Below, piece after piece: positions 1 through 7,914 of a DNA stretch of 64,000 nt (its first letter is position 1; each line of letters starts with the position of its first letter). Origin of the DNA: AP-15 sp963796155 (GTDB taxonomy: Bacteria > Pseudomonadota > Alphaproteobacteria > ATCC43930 > CGMCC-115725). A model generated the notes under the pieces. It ran no database searches. It saw only the letters and a program-made list of their open reading frames with translations, and had not been told where the DNA came from. The stretch covers positions 62,001 through 126,000 of the forward strand of contig CAWCKT010000047.1 in NCBI GenBank assembly GCA_963796155.1, written 5' to 3'. A program made the position numbers and the translations under genes.

Positions 1-377
1 AATTCGGCTCATCCTCTTTGCTAAACGAACCCTTCCGAGTGATGTGGCTCCCTCCGGCTAAAGTCGAGCTCTTGATCTTTGGAGTTCACTCGTAACTGCC
101 CCCTCCAATGGCGATGCGGGCGAACTTGCCGCCCCAATCGAAATCCTGCGGCCGTTGGCGAGAAGTCGCAGCTTTCGCGGGTGGTCTGCGGGTGGGTTGG
201 GACCTGAGCCGGCCCGCACACAGCCTTCCGGCGCCGGCCTGCGGGCGGGACAGTTGTCGCGGGCGAATGAAGGACACGGGAGGCCATGCTCGCCCGCGAA
301 ACCGAGGCTGGCGTACCGGGACGAGTATCGTTAGTCCTCTTGCATCCGACCCGACAACACCTTGCGGAGGGACCCGA
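1..377. other. Gene-free left edge
   Basis: No reading frame in this stretch has family-like composition. Open frames on both strands are arginine/proline-rich shadows typical of GC-rich DNA. The only functional sequence I can support is the ribosome-binding site GGAGGG at about 366-371, which belongs to the SnoaL-like gene starting at 378. A promoter for that gene presumably lies here, but I see no clear -35/-10 pair. Confidence 0.5.
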
Positions 378-884
378 ATGCAGATTTCGGCCAAGCGCAT
401 GGCAGCCTTGCGCGAACACATCCGCGCGGAAAGCGCGCACGACATGGATGCGTTGCTCGGCGAGATGACGCCGGACTGCTTCAACGACGTCGCGGGCGCG
501 CCGCAACCGTTCGTGGGCCCCGCGCAGACCGCCGAACGCTATCGCAAACATTGGGAAGGCTTCCCCGACTTCACGGTACGGGTTCGCCGCATCCTGTGCG
601 CCGACGAATCGTGCGTCGTCACCGAGAACGAATGGCGCGGCACGCATCTGGGCACGTTCATGGGGTGGCCGGCGACCGGAAAGCCGGTGCGGATGCGTGC
701 GATCGTGGTCTGGCATTTCGCGGGCGACGCGCTGTGGGGCGAAACGATCTTTTTCGATAATGCCTCGCTGCTGAAGCAGATTGGCGCCGAGATCGAAATC
801 CCTCCGCCCGCGAGCCCGATGAAACCGGCCGCATTCACTCTCGACGACGCGCCGCTGCTCGGTCACGGTAAGGCATTCGAGTGA
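378..884 (+). CDS. SnoaL-like / ester cyclase family protein (NTF2 fold)
   Basis: Predicted 168-residue protein of the SnoaL-like family. This NTF2-like fold includes polyketide cyclases, but most members have unknown substrates. The family pattern is visible: YRKHWEGFPDF at residues 55-65, then GTHLGTFMGWPATGKPV in the centre and a C-terminal half starting with an aromatic WHF segment. Length is normal for the family. ATG 378 was chosen because GGAGGG sits 7 bases upstream; the frame is open further upstream but without a better start. It is probably cytoplasmic, as no signal peptide is seen. Neighbours downstream are gene relics, so the context gives no substrate clue. The fold assignment is fairly safe; enzymatic activity is not shown. 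Confidence 0.8.
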   Translation: MQISAKRMAALREHIRAESAHDMDALLGEMTPDCFNDVAGAPQPFVGPAQTAERYRKHWEGFPDFTVRVRRILCADESCVVTENEWRGTHLGTFMGWPATGKPVRMRAIVVWHFAGDALWGETIFFDNASLLKQIGAEIEIPPPASPMKPAAFTLDDAPLLGHGKAFE

Positions 885-911
885 ATTCGCGCCGCGGAGC
901 AACAAGATCCG

Positions 912-998
912 ATGACCCAGCCGATGTCCGAGTCAACCGCAGTAGCCGACCAGCCGTGGTATCGAAAGCTCGACGCGACACAGTGGAAAAGCCAATAG
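912..998 (+). pseudogene. Relic: N-terminus of an MFS transporter (tentative)
   Basis: A 28-codon frame starts with ATG 28 bases after the SnoaL-like gene and ends at TAG 996. Its C-terminal part, PWYRKLDATQWKS, resembles the cytoplasmic lead-in that precedes transmembrane helix 1 in many MFS permeases. The frame stops exactly where helix 1 should begin, and no continuation is visible in the other frames. It is best read as the surviving 5' end of a deleted transporter gene. It could also be a chance ORF. Confidence 0.35.
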
Positions 999-1007
999 GC
1001 TGCCGAA

Positions 1008-1139
1008 TTACAGCGGTCGTAATGCCGCTGGCGAGCTGTGCGGAAGATCGGTCGCCGTCGGGATCAGGTAGTCCGCGAGATTACCGGCCAGCAACTACCC
1101 GTTTGCGTCACAGACAAGGTGCTCCAGGAAGCCGAGCGA
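1008..1139 (-). pseudogene. Relic: molybdenum hydroxylase large-subunit C-terminal piece
   Basis: Reading the minus strand from 1139 to the stop at 1008 gives a peptide with the pattern LEHLVCDANG-stop-LLAGNLADYLIPTATDLP. This matches the C-terminal region of xanthine/CO dehydrogenase-type molybdopterin-binding subunits, in which a 'D.GQLL.G...DY..PTA.D.P' stretch is typical. The in-frame TAG lies where glutamine (CAG) is expected, so it looks like a single C-to-T nonsense change. The homology stops on both sides. This is a short remnant with no possible function. Confidence 0.55.
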
Positions 1140-1220
1140 GTGGAGTTCGCCGGTCTTCGGCGTCATCCAGCTCTCAGCGGCGCCTCGCCGCGCCGGAGCA
1201 GGTGCGGAGCGGTCGCCTCT

Positions 1221-2606
1221 TTACCGGGCCGCGTTGATGGGCACCGGCCGGGCGAGCGCGGCGTCGAGTTCCTCGATCGTCCGGCCGCGCGTTTCGATGC
1301 CGATGAAGAGAAAACCGACAACGGCGAGCAGATACCAAGCGGCAAAGTAGTTGAAAGCGGGCACGAGCGCGTCAAGCGTCGCCTGTGGAGCGACGTAGTT
1401 GGAGGCGCCGGCGATGACCGCCAGGCCGGCCGGTCCGATGAACTTGGCGATGTTCGAGCAACCGTAGACGAGACCGAAGCCGCTGGCTCGCAACTTCGCC
1501 GGCCATAGCTCAGCCATATACGGAAAGACGACCGAAAAGCTGGCGTTCGATAAAAAGCTGCCCACAAGCAGCATCAGGAAAAACGCCGATGCGGCGCCGA
1601 AATAGACGCCGTGCAGGTAGCCGGCCAGCATCGTCCCGCAGCCCGCCGCAACAGACAGAAGAAACCCGGCGCCACGGCGGCCAAGCGCATCCGAGAGCCA
1701 GGAGCCAAGAGCCCGCCCCGGGATACCGATCAGCGCGATCCATACCGATAGGTAAGCGGCCTCGGGGGGAGTCACCTTTAGCACCAGCACCAGCAGAGTG
1801 GCGCTCCACAGCCCCACGCCGACCGCTCCCGTCGAACTAAGCCCGGTCATGATGGCCACGATGATGCTGCGCGGATATTTGAACAATTCCAGCCACGAGA
1901 CGCGCGGCTGCTCGGGCAGCGACGCCGGTAGCTGGATTTCGCCAGGATCTACTTTGAGCGCCCAAGCGAGCGAGCGGCGCGCCTCCTCGAAGCGCCCCTA
2001 ACCGAACAGCCAGCGCGGCAATTCCGGGAACCAGAGGCGGATCACGAAGGCGAACGCCGCCGGCACCAGCCCGATCGTGAACAGGCCGCGCCAGCCGATT
2101 GTTGCGCCGAGCGAGGCGCTCAACAATGCGGCCAGCAGCGGGCCCAAAGGCAACAAGCCGATCGACAGGCCGCTGACCCAGCCGCGCTTAGACGCCGGCA
2201 CGAACTCCTGAAGCAGCGGCAAATCGACGGCGCCGAGGCCGCCCACCCCCAAACCGACGATAAACCGCATCGACGCGATGAAGATCCACCCGTTCTCCGG
2301 CGCCAGCGCCATCACACTCAGTGGCGAACGACAGCGTCAGGATCATCATCATGAACACCTTGCGGCGGCCGATCTTGTCGCCGAGCCAGCCGAAGAAAAT
2401 CGCACCCGGTATCGCCGCCACCCCGAGGCGAACACGATCGCTCCCGATTGACCGAACGTCAGATGCCAATCTTTTACGAAGAACGCCAGGACAAACCCGA
2501 TCAAGGCAAAATCAAAGAAGTCAATAACGATGGAAAACAAGCAGGCTATAAAAATTTTCCATTGATTAATGGTCAGCGAATTCTGCTGGTCGAGAAGATC
2601 CAGCAT
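1221..2606 (-). pseudogene. MFS transporter, broken (two frameshifts and one nonsense codon)
   Basis: When frames are stitched, this reads as one major facilitator permease of about 460 residues with the usual 12 helices. The start is ATG 2606, with GGGAG upstream. The N-terminus (NQWKIFIACLFSIVIDFFDF) runs in one frame. It shifts by apparent base loss near 2450 into the helix 2 and loop segment GWLGDKIGRRKVF, the MFS signature loop. It shifts back near 2315 into the helix 4-6 segment ending FPELPRWLFG. It then meets TAG at 1998-2000, where CAG (Gln) would fit, and continues in the same frame to 1221, ending in GIETRGRTIEELD. Charge and loop pattern suggest a metabolite:H+ symporter of the sugar/aromatic acid type. 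Three lesions of different kinds argue for real decay. Confidence 0.8.
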
Positions 2607-2799
2607 GACACTACTCCCGTTCGCTTTGCCGGCCCGTTGGCCGCTCTCGAGCGAGCGGGGCATGGGCGGTTTTATAATTTCGGCTCAGACAAGGATAATA
2701 ACGCGCTGCCGGCAACCGGCGCGGCGCGGCGCCGCCGCGTCTTGTTCAACCTGGCCGGCGACATTGCCGCCCCGAACGGGGCGCCGGCGGTTGACCCTC

Positions 2800-3230
2800 A
2801 GGTCTACTGCGCCGCGGCGGCGGTCCTGGTGTCGCGGAAGGCCGGATCACCTCTTTCGCGAAGCGGTCGAGGTCTGCGAGCTGAACCTCGAGCGGGGTGC
2901 CGAGCGGGGTCGCGCAGATGACCCGGTCGAGGCCGGAATAGCGCTTCTCGACCGCCTTCAGGGCCTCGATGATGTCCTCCGGCCGGCCCGCCTTCACCGC
3001 GTCCTCGACCGTCGGCAGTTGGACGGTGCCGGCCAGCCGCGGGTCGCGCATCACCGCGATCTGTTCGTCGGTCAAGGCCCGTACCAGGCGCAATTCGCCG
3101 AACATCTTCATGTTCTCTTCGTAATGGGGGGCGGCCTCGCGGATCGCCTGCTCGCGGGAGGAGGCGATGTGGAACTGGTAGCCGAGCGCCAGCCGCTCGG
3201 CGAGTTCGAGGCCAGTGCCACGCCGCGGCA
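2800..3230 (-). pseudogene. Duplicated 3' fragment of a luciferase-like monooxygenase gene
   Basis: About 140 codons, starting near LALGYQFHIASSREQA, are almost identical to the C-terminal part of the full gene at 3877-5062. The copy has substitutions, a 4-codon deletion after VKA (the intact gene has GGFL there) and a lost base in the last 15 codons, so the final frame differs. Homology at DNA level begins at the stop-codon context CTACTGCGCC (2803; 3877 in the full copy) and fades at about 3225. No start or N-terminal flavin-binding part exists, so it cannot make a working enzyme. Together with the intact copy it forms a direct repeat of roughly 425 bp flanking the DUF4258/DUF2283 pair. Confidence 0.85.
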
Positions 3231-3235
3231 AGTGT

Positions 3236-3457
3236 TCAGGAAATCGTGCGTCGGGCCGGGTATGGCAAGCCGAGCACCGCATCGCCTGCAACGAGTTTGC
3301 TCGCCGGCCTGATTTCGATTCCGATGAGTTTGCCGACCGCGTCAAACATCAGCACGACACCCGGGTGCACTTCTTCGCCTTCATTTCCTGGGTCTTTGAC
3401 ATGCGCCAGCTCGACATAGACGACATCGGCCTCGGGATCGTAAGTCACGGCAGCCAT
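3236..3457 (-). CDS. DUF2283 family protein, possible antitoxin partner
   Basis: A 73-residue protein with the DUF2283 pattern: YDPEADVVYVEL at the N-terminus and then GVVLMFDAVGKLIGIEI in the second half. DUF2283 proteins are small beta-rich proteins frequently encoded beside a DUF4258 or RelE-like partner, and are often regarded as antitoxin-like. That is the case here: the start overlaps the end of the upstream gene (3445-3696) by 13 bases, so translation is probably coupled. The final residues run up to the junction with the duplicated monooxygenase fragment, so the natural C-terminus may have been altered. The toxin-antitoxin role is inferred from context only. Confidence 0.72.
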   Translation of the reverse strand: MAAVTYDPEADVVYVELAHVKDPGNEGEEVHPGVVLMFDAVGKLIGIEIRPASKLVAGDAVLGLPYPARRTIS

Positions 3458-3696
3458 CGCCGGGCTTCTCGATCAAAAAACACGGTGACGACCACGATAT
3501 CCGCTCCCGCCGTCCGAAACACAACCCGCAAGACGCGGCCGCCGCGCTCTGGGATGCGGCGCCATGCCCGGCTCAGCGTTGGATCGTGCGGATCGACCAT
3601 AAGTGCTGTGGGCTGTCTTACCGTGGTGTCAATCCAAACCGCATCGATGGCATCACGCACGATATTGTCGCGGGCATGACGGGTCGGGATCAGCAC
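3445..3696 (-). CDS. DUF4258-like small protein, possible toxin partner
   Basis: An 83-residue protein that begins with a 'TRHARDNI' segment and carries RVLRVVFRTAGADIVVVTVFFDR near the end in two overlapping strands, the layout of DUF4258 proteins (distant RelE/ParE-like folds). It is the upstream gene of a two-gene unit with the DUF2283 gene, overlapping it by 13 bases. Together they look like a type II toxin-antitoxin-type module, but no activity has been shown by anything in the sequence. The unit lies exactly between two copies of a monooxygenase gene segment. Confidence 0.65.
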   Translation of the reverse strand: MLIPTRHARDNIVRDAIDAVWIDTTVRQPTALMVDPHDPTLSRAWRRIPERGGRVLRVVFRTAGADIVVVTVFFDREARRWLP

Positions 3697-3876
3697 AGTG
3701 TCCGCTTACTTGACAGCAGCCAGCCCGAGCAATAGCGCCGCCCGCTTGTTGCACGCTCGCCTGTCGTTTTCGATCCGGATTCGTGCCGATTGATGACGCA
3801 GGATGACCGGTAATCTCCAAAGCAGTCATCCAGCGATGCGGGCGTTCCGCCGAGCGGACTATCCCGCGCGCCTATT

Positions 3877-5062
3877 CTACTGCGCCGCGGCGGCGGTCCG
3901 GGTATCGCGGAAGGCCGGGATCACTTCCTTTGCGAAGCGGTCGAGGTCTGCGAGCTGAACCTCCAGCGGGGTGCCGAGCGGGGTCGCGCAAATGACGCGG
4001 TCGAGGCCGGGATAGCGCTTCTCGACCGCCTTCAGAGCCTCGATGATGTCCTCGGGCCGGCCGGCCAGAAAGCCGCCGGCCTTCACCGCATTCTCGATCG
4101 TCGGCAGTTTCACGGTGCCGACAAGCTTGGGATCGCGCATCGCCGCGATCTGCTCGTCGGTCAATGCCCGCACGAGGCGCAATTCGCCGAACATCTTCAT
4201 GTTCTCTTCGTAATGCGGCGCCGCCTCGCGGATCGCCTGCTCGCGGGAGGACGCGATGTGGAACTGGTAGCCGAGCGCCAGCCGCTCGCCCAATTCGAGC
4301 TCGATGCCGCGCCGGGCATAGGCCGCCTGGAAGCCGAGCATGTGCCGCTCGACGGCACCGCCTTCGGCCGAGCCGCCGCCGATCACGCCGCTGATGCCGT
4401 ATTTCGCCATGAATTCGAAGGCGCGCTCGGAGCCGCTCTGGATCGGCTGCCAGCATTCGACCGGCAGCCGCTCCGGCGCCGGCACCAGGGTGATCTCCTT
4501 CAAGGTGTAGCCGCGATACGGCACCTCGGGCGGGATCGTGTAGTACTTGCCCTGGTGCGAGAACGGCTTGCCCTCGAATGCCTTGAACAGAACCTCGACA
4601 CCTTCCTCGAACATCTCACGGTTGGCGTTCTGGTCGAGGAGCGGCGAGCCGAAGCTCTCGACCTCGCGGGTGTGGTAGCCGCGCCCGACGCCAAAGATGA
4701 CCCGCCCGCCGGTCAGGATGTCGGCCATCGCGTAATCCTCGGCCAGCCGCAGCGGATGCCACATCGGCACGATATTGAAGCCGCAGCCGATCCTGAGGTT
4801 CTTCGTGACGCCGCACAGGTGCATCGCCATCATCAAGAGGTTCGGGATCAATTCAGTGCCTTCGGGCTGGAAATGATGCTCGGCCATCCAGAAGGTGTCG
4901 TAGCCGCGCTCGTCCATGCATCTTGGCGTAGGCCACCACCTTGTGCAGCGCCTTCGCCAACTCCTCCTTCGAATAGCGGCGATCGTTGATCGGCGTGCCT
5001 CGGTAGCCGAGGTTCTCCATATCGGCGGTGCCGTAATAGGAGCTGTCGAATTTCGTGATCAT
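3877..5062 (-). CDS. LLM-class flavin-dependent monooxygenase (apparent frameshift near 4918)
   Basis: Luciferase-like monooxygenase of about 394 residues, a TIM-barrel enzyme that uses reduced flavin and O2 on an unknown substrate. The N-terminus (MITKFDSSYYGTADMENLGY) starts at ATG 5062 behind GAGGGA. It runs in one frame to AYAKM, then continues in the next frame as DERGYDTFWMAEHHFQPEG, the characteristic LLM segment. The bases AAGATGCATGGAC need one base (C) removed to give KMMDERGY. A shorter product from ATG 4917 is possible but would lack the first strand of the barrel. Other family signs are IGCGFNIVPMWHPLRLAEDYA and FGVGRGYHTREVESFG. The 3' third is duplicated at 2800-3230. One insertion in an otherwise perfect gene could be a sequencing error. 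Confidence 0.85.
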
Positions 5063-5169
5063 CTTGTGTCCCTCGCGATGCGGCGGCGATCATAACCTAA
5101 ACTAATTGCGGCGCCATTTCGTGTATCGCCATTCGCGCCGGCAGCTGGCTTGCCGCGCGGATGCGGCAA

Positions 5170-5193
5170 AGAAAACGGCCTCCGCAGAGGGCC
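5170..5193 (-). terminator. Candidate Rho-independent terminator after tRNA-Gln
   Basis: On the minus strand GGCCCTC-TGC-GGAGGCC forms a 7-position stem with one mismatch, followed directly by GTTTTCTTTG. It lies 18 bases past the tRNA-Gln CCA end, in the right place to end transcription of the tRNA and possibly ispE. The U-tract is interrupted, so strength is uncertain. Confidence 0.5.
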
Positions 5194-5211
5194 TAACTTT
5201 TTGAATTTACA

Positions 5212-5286
5212 TGGCTGGGGCGGGAGGATTCGAACCTCCGCATCGCGGAATCAAAATCCGCTGCCTTACCACTTGGCTACGCCCCA
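5212..5286 (-). tRNA. tRNA-Gln (anticodon TTG)
   Basis: On the minus strand a 75-base cloverleaf reads from TGGGGCG to CGCCCCA plus GCCA. The anticodon stem GCGGA/TCCGC closes the loop TTTTGAT, giving anticodon TTG, which reads CAA. The T-arm contains GGTTCGAATCC. The discriminator is G and the CCA is encoded. It lies just downstream of ispE on the same strand. Confidence 0.97.
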
Positions 5287-5301
5287 ACGACCGGGGGCAG
5301 G

Positions 5302-6180
5302 TTATCCGGAAAGCGCCGCTCCGGCAACAAGACCACCGGCGGCGCACCACCAGCCGGGCTCGGCTGCGGCGAGGCTCGCACGCGCCTCTTCGGCCGCTCC
5401 CGGATCGCAAAACAGCGCAAAGCAGGTGGCGCCGCTGCCGCTCATTCGGGCGATCAAAGCGCCGGGGAGCCGCGCGAGCCGGGCCAGTATGGTGCCGATT
5501 TCGGGAACGAGCCCGATCGCGGCGGCGGTTAGGTCATTGCGGCGCGCCATCAGCGCCCGCGCCAGCCCGACCGCATCCTCCGGCATCGGCGCGAAGCGGC
5601 CGGCCTCGCCGAATGGGCCCCGCCGGGCGGCAAATACCGCGGCGGTCGCCAGCTTCCGCCGAGGGTTGGCCAAAAGTATCCCGGCCCGCGGCAGGTCGGG
5701 GGCAGGCTCGACGTGTTCGCCGATGCCGCCGACCCAGGCCGCGCGACCATGGAGGCAGGCGGGGAGGTCGGCACCGAGCCTCGCACCGAGCCGGCGGAGC
5801 GCCTCCTCGCCGATCGACAGCCGCCAGAGTGCGGTGAGCGCCCGCAGCGCCGCCGCAGCGTCGCTCGACCCGCCGCCGATGCCGGCCGCTGCGGGAAGGT
5901 TTTTCTCCAGGAACAGCGCCGCGCCGCGGTCCTCACCGGTATGCTCGGCGAGCAACCGGGCGGCGCGCAGCACCAGATTGTCGTCGCCGACACCAGCGAG
6001 GCCCGCGGCCTGCGGCCCGCCGACCGCGAGCGACAACGCCGCGGCGGGCTCGGCGGTGATGCGGTCGCCGATATCGGCGAAGGCGATCAGGCTGTCGAGC
6101 AGGTGATAGCCGTCCGGCCGCCGTCCGACGACATGCAGATAGAGGTTGACCTTTGCCGCGGCAAAGGCCGCGACCGCCAT
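5302..6180 (-). CDS. ispE: 4-diphosphocytidyl-2-C-methyl-D-erythritol kinase
   Basis: IspE phosphorylates CDP-methylerythritol at the 2-OH in the MEP pathway of isoprenoid precursor synthesis, in the cytoplasm. This 292-residue GHMP kinase shows all three family motifs: AAAKVNLYLHVVGRRPDGYH at the N-terminus (from about residue 7), P(96)AAAGIGGGSSDA as the phosphate-binding loop, and the C-terminal MSGSGATCF. ATG 6180 lies 8 bases after the stop of the TPR gene, so the two are probably co-transcribed. A longer upstream reading is just the overlap with that gene in another frame. The length is normal and all motifs are intact. Confidence 0.97.
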   Translation of the reverse strand: MAVAAFAAAKVNLYLHVVGRRPDGYHLLDSLIAFADIGDRITAEPAAALSLAVGGPQAAGLAGVGDDNLVLRAARLLAEHTGEDRGAALFLEKNLPAAAGIGGGSSDAAAALRALTALWRLSIGEEALRRLGARLGADLPACLHGRAAWVGGIGEHVEPAPDLPRAGILLANPRRKLATAAVFAARRGPFGEAGRFAPMPEDAVGLARALMARRNDLTAAAIGLVPEIGTILARLARLPGALIARMSGSGATCFALFCDPGAAEEARASLAAAEPGWWCAAGGLVAGAALSG

Positions 6181-6187
6181 TCCGGGC

Positions 6188-7891
6188 TCAGCCGCCGCCG
6201 GACCGGGCAGGCGACACCAGGCCCCGGTCGAGTTTGGCTTCGATCGGCTTGATCTCGTCCTCCTCCGGTCCGAACTGCAAGGCTCGCCGCCACTGAAAGC
6301 GCGCCTCGCTCGGACGCCCGCTTTGCCAATAGGCGTCGCCGAGATGGTCGTTGATCGTCGGGTCTTCGGGCACCAGCTCGATCGCCTTTTCGAGATATTG
6401 CACAGCACTCGAATAATCACCGAGCCGGTAGTGCGCCCAGCCCAGGCTGTCGACGATGTAGCCGTCCTCGGGGCGCAGCTCGACCGCTTTCTCGATCATC
6501 TTGAGGCCGCGCTCCAGATTCTCGCCGCGGTCGATCCAGGAATAGCCGAGATAGTTGAGGACGAGCGGCTGGTCGGGCTTGAGCTCGAGCGCGTGGAGCA
6601 GATCGGCCTCGGACGGCTTCCACTGGCCCGACCGCTCGAGCGCAATGCCGCGGCTGTAGTAGAGCGACCAGCGTTCCGGCATGCCGGCCGCCGCGAGGCG
6701 GCGGATCGCCTCGTCATAGGCTTCGACCGCTTCGCTAAAGCGCTTCTTGCCGCGCAGGAGATCGCCAAGCTGCATATCGGCGCCGGCTCGGGTGGGCGCC
6801 TCAGCCGACATTTGCTTGAGCTGCGCGATCGCCTCGTCGGTGCGGTCGAGCATTTCGAGATCGGCGGCCACCCGCAACCGCGCCGACCATGAATAGGGCG
6901 AGCTGGGCGGGATTTCGGCGAGAATGGCGAGGCTCTCCTCCGGCTTGTCCTCAGCGCCCAAGACATCGGAGAGCAACAGTTGAGCTAGCGCCAGATGCGG
7001 GCGCAGCTCAAGTGCACAGCGGGCGTAGAGCAACGCGAGGTCGATCGTCTCGGGCTGATTGACGACGCTCGCCAGATCGAAAAGCGCCTCGGCAAAGCCC
7101 TCTTCGGCGCTATCGATCAGCGGTGCCGGAGGCTCTGCCGGCTTGCGGTTCAGTACCGATTCGGCCAGCTCGCTTCCCGAATTCTCATTGATGAACCGTT
7201 GATAGAGGGCGTCGGCCTCGTCGGCGCGGCCATGGCGCTCGTAAAAGTTCGCCATCGCGTCGGTGAGCCGCCAGTTGAGCCGGCCGGTCGCCTCGAGGGT
7301 CTTCTTGAAGTATTCTTCCGCCGTATCGGGTTGTCCGGCAAAGTCGTAGAGAAGACCGAGCTGGTAATATTCGAGCGGGGCGAAGCCGTTGAATTTATCG
7401 AGCTGACGCAGCGCCGCGTCGGCGCCGGCGAGATCGCCCGTCGCGATCCGCATCCAGCCGCGCGCCAACGGGCCGAGGAAGCGGTGCACGCCGTCCGTGG
7501 GCAATGCCTCGGCGCGTGCGAGCGCGCCGGCTTTGTCACCGGCCTTGATGCGGTCGATCATCAGGATAAGCTCGGCGACGGCGTCCGTCGGATCGAGATT
7601 GAGCTCCCGCTCGGCGAGCGAGCGTGCCCGGTCGAAATGGCCCTCGTCCGCCTCCATCAAAAACGTGCGGCTGATCAGCTCAGGCGATCGAGGATCGGTC
7701 TTGAGCGCGTCTTCGAACCACGAGGCGGCGGCCGCGTAGTCGCGCGTTTCCTCAGCATGACGGCCGGCCAGATAGGCGCCGAATGGCGTCTCCGTGCTCG
7801 GCACCGCCCCGCTCGACGTGGTCACGGCACAGCCGAGCAGAAAGCCTGCCAAACCCCTGATCCCGAAAATCTTCATCGCCTTTGCATTCAT
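6188..7891 (-). CDS. TPR-repeat lipoprotein
   Basis: A 567-residue protein with an N-terminal signal containing FLLGC, a good lipobox with Cys at about residue 21, so it is probably a lipid-anchored envelope protein. The rest is helical and built from many tetratricopeptide repeats. These are clear in the C-terminal half, for example the segments around LGYSWIDRGENLERGLKMIE and LGWAHYRLGDYSSAVQYLEK. TPR proteins scaffold protein complexes; members located between ETF-QO and ispE are common in alphaproteobacteria, with no defined partner. An alternative start at the fifth codon-pair Met (MKIF, 7876) would give a more typical signal peptide. It lies 23 bases downstream of ETF-QO on the same strand. 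Confidence 0.85.
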   Translation of the reverse strand: MNAKAMKIFGIRGLAGFLLGCAVTTSSGAVPSTETPFGAYLAGRHAEETRDYAAAASWFEDALKTDPRSPELISRTFLMEADEGHFDRARSLAERELNLDPTDAVAELILMIDRIKAGDKAGALARAEALPTDGVHRFLGPLARGWMRIATGDLAGADAALRQLDKFNGFAPLEYYQLGLLYDFAGQPDTAEEYFKKTLEATGRLNWRLTDAMANFYERHGRADEADALYQRFINENSGSELAESVLNRKPAEPPAPLIDSAEEGFAEALFDLASVVNQPETIDLALLYARCALELRPHLALAQLLLSDVLGAEDKPEESLAILAEIPPSSPYSWSARLRVAADLEMLDRTDEAIAQLKQMSAEAPTRAGADMQLGDLLRGKKRFSEAVEAYDEAIRRLAAAGMPERWSLYYSRGIALERSGQWKPSEADLLHALELKPDQPLVLNYLGYSWIDRGENLERGLKMIEKAVELRPEDGYIVDSLGWAHYRLGDYSSAVQYLEKAIELVPEDPTINDHLGDAYWQSGRPSEARFQWRRALQFGPEEDEIKPIEAKLDRGLVSPARSGGG

Positions 7892-7914
7892 CTATCTCTA
7901 TCCACTTGCCCGCC

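Noticed and set aside
5150..6106. 318-codon plus-strand ORF
   Set aside because: It runs antisense across tRNA-Gln and ispE and has an arginine/serine/proline composition typical of shadows.
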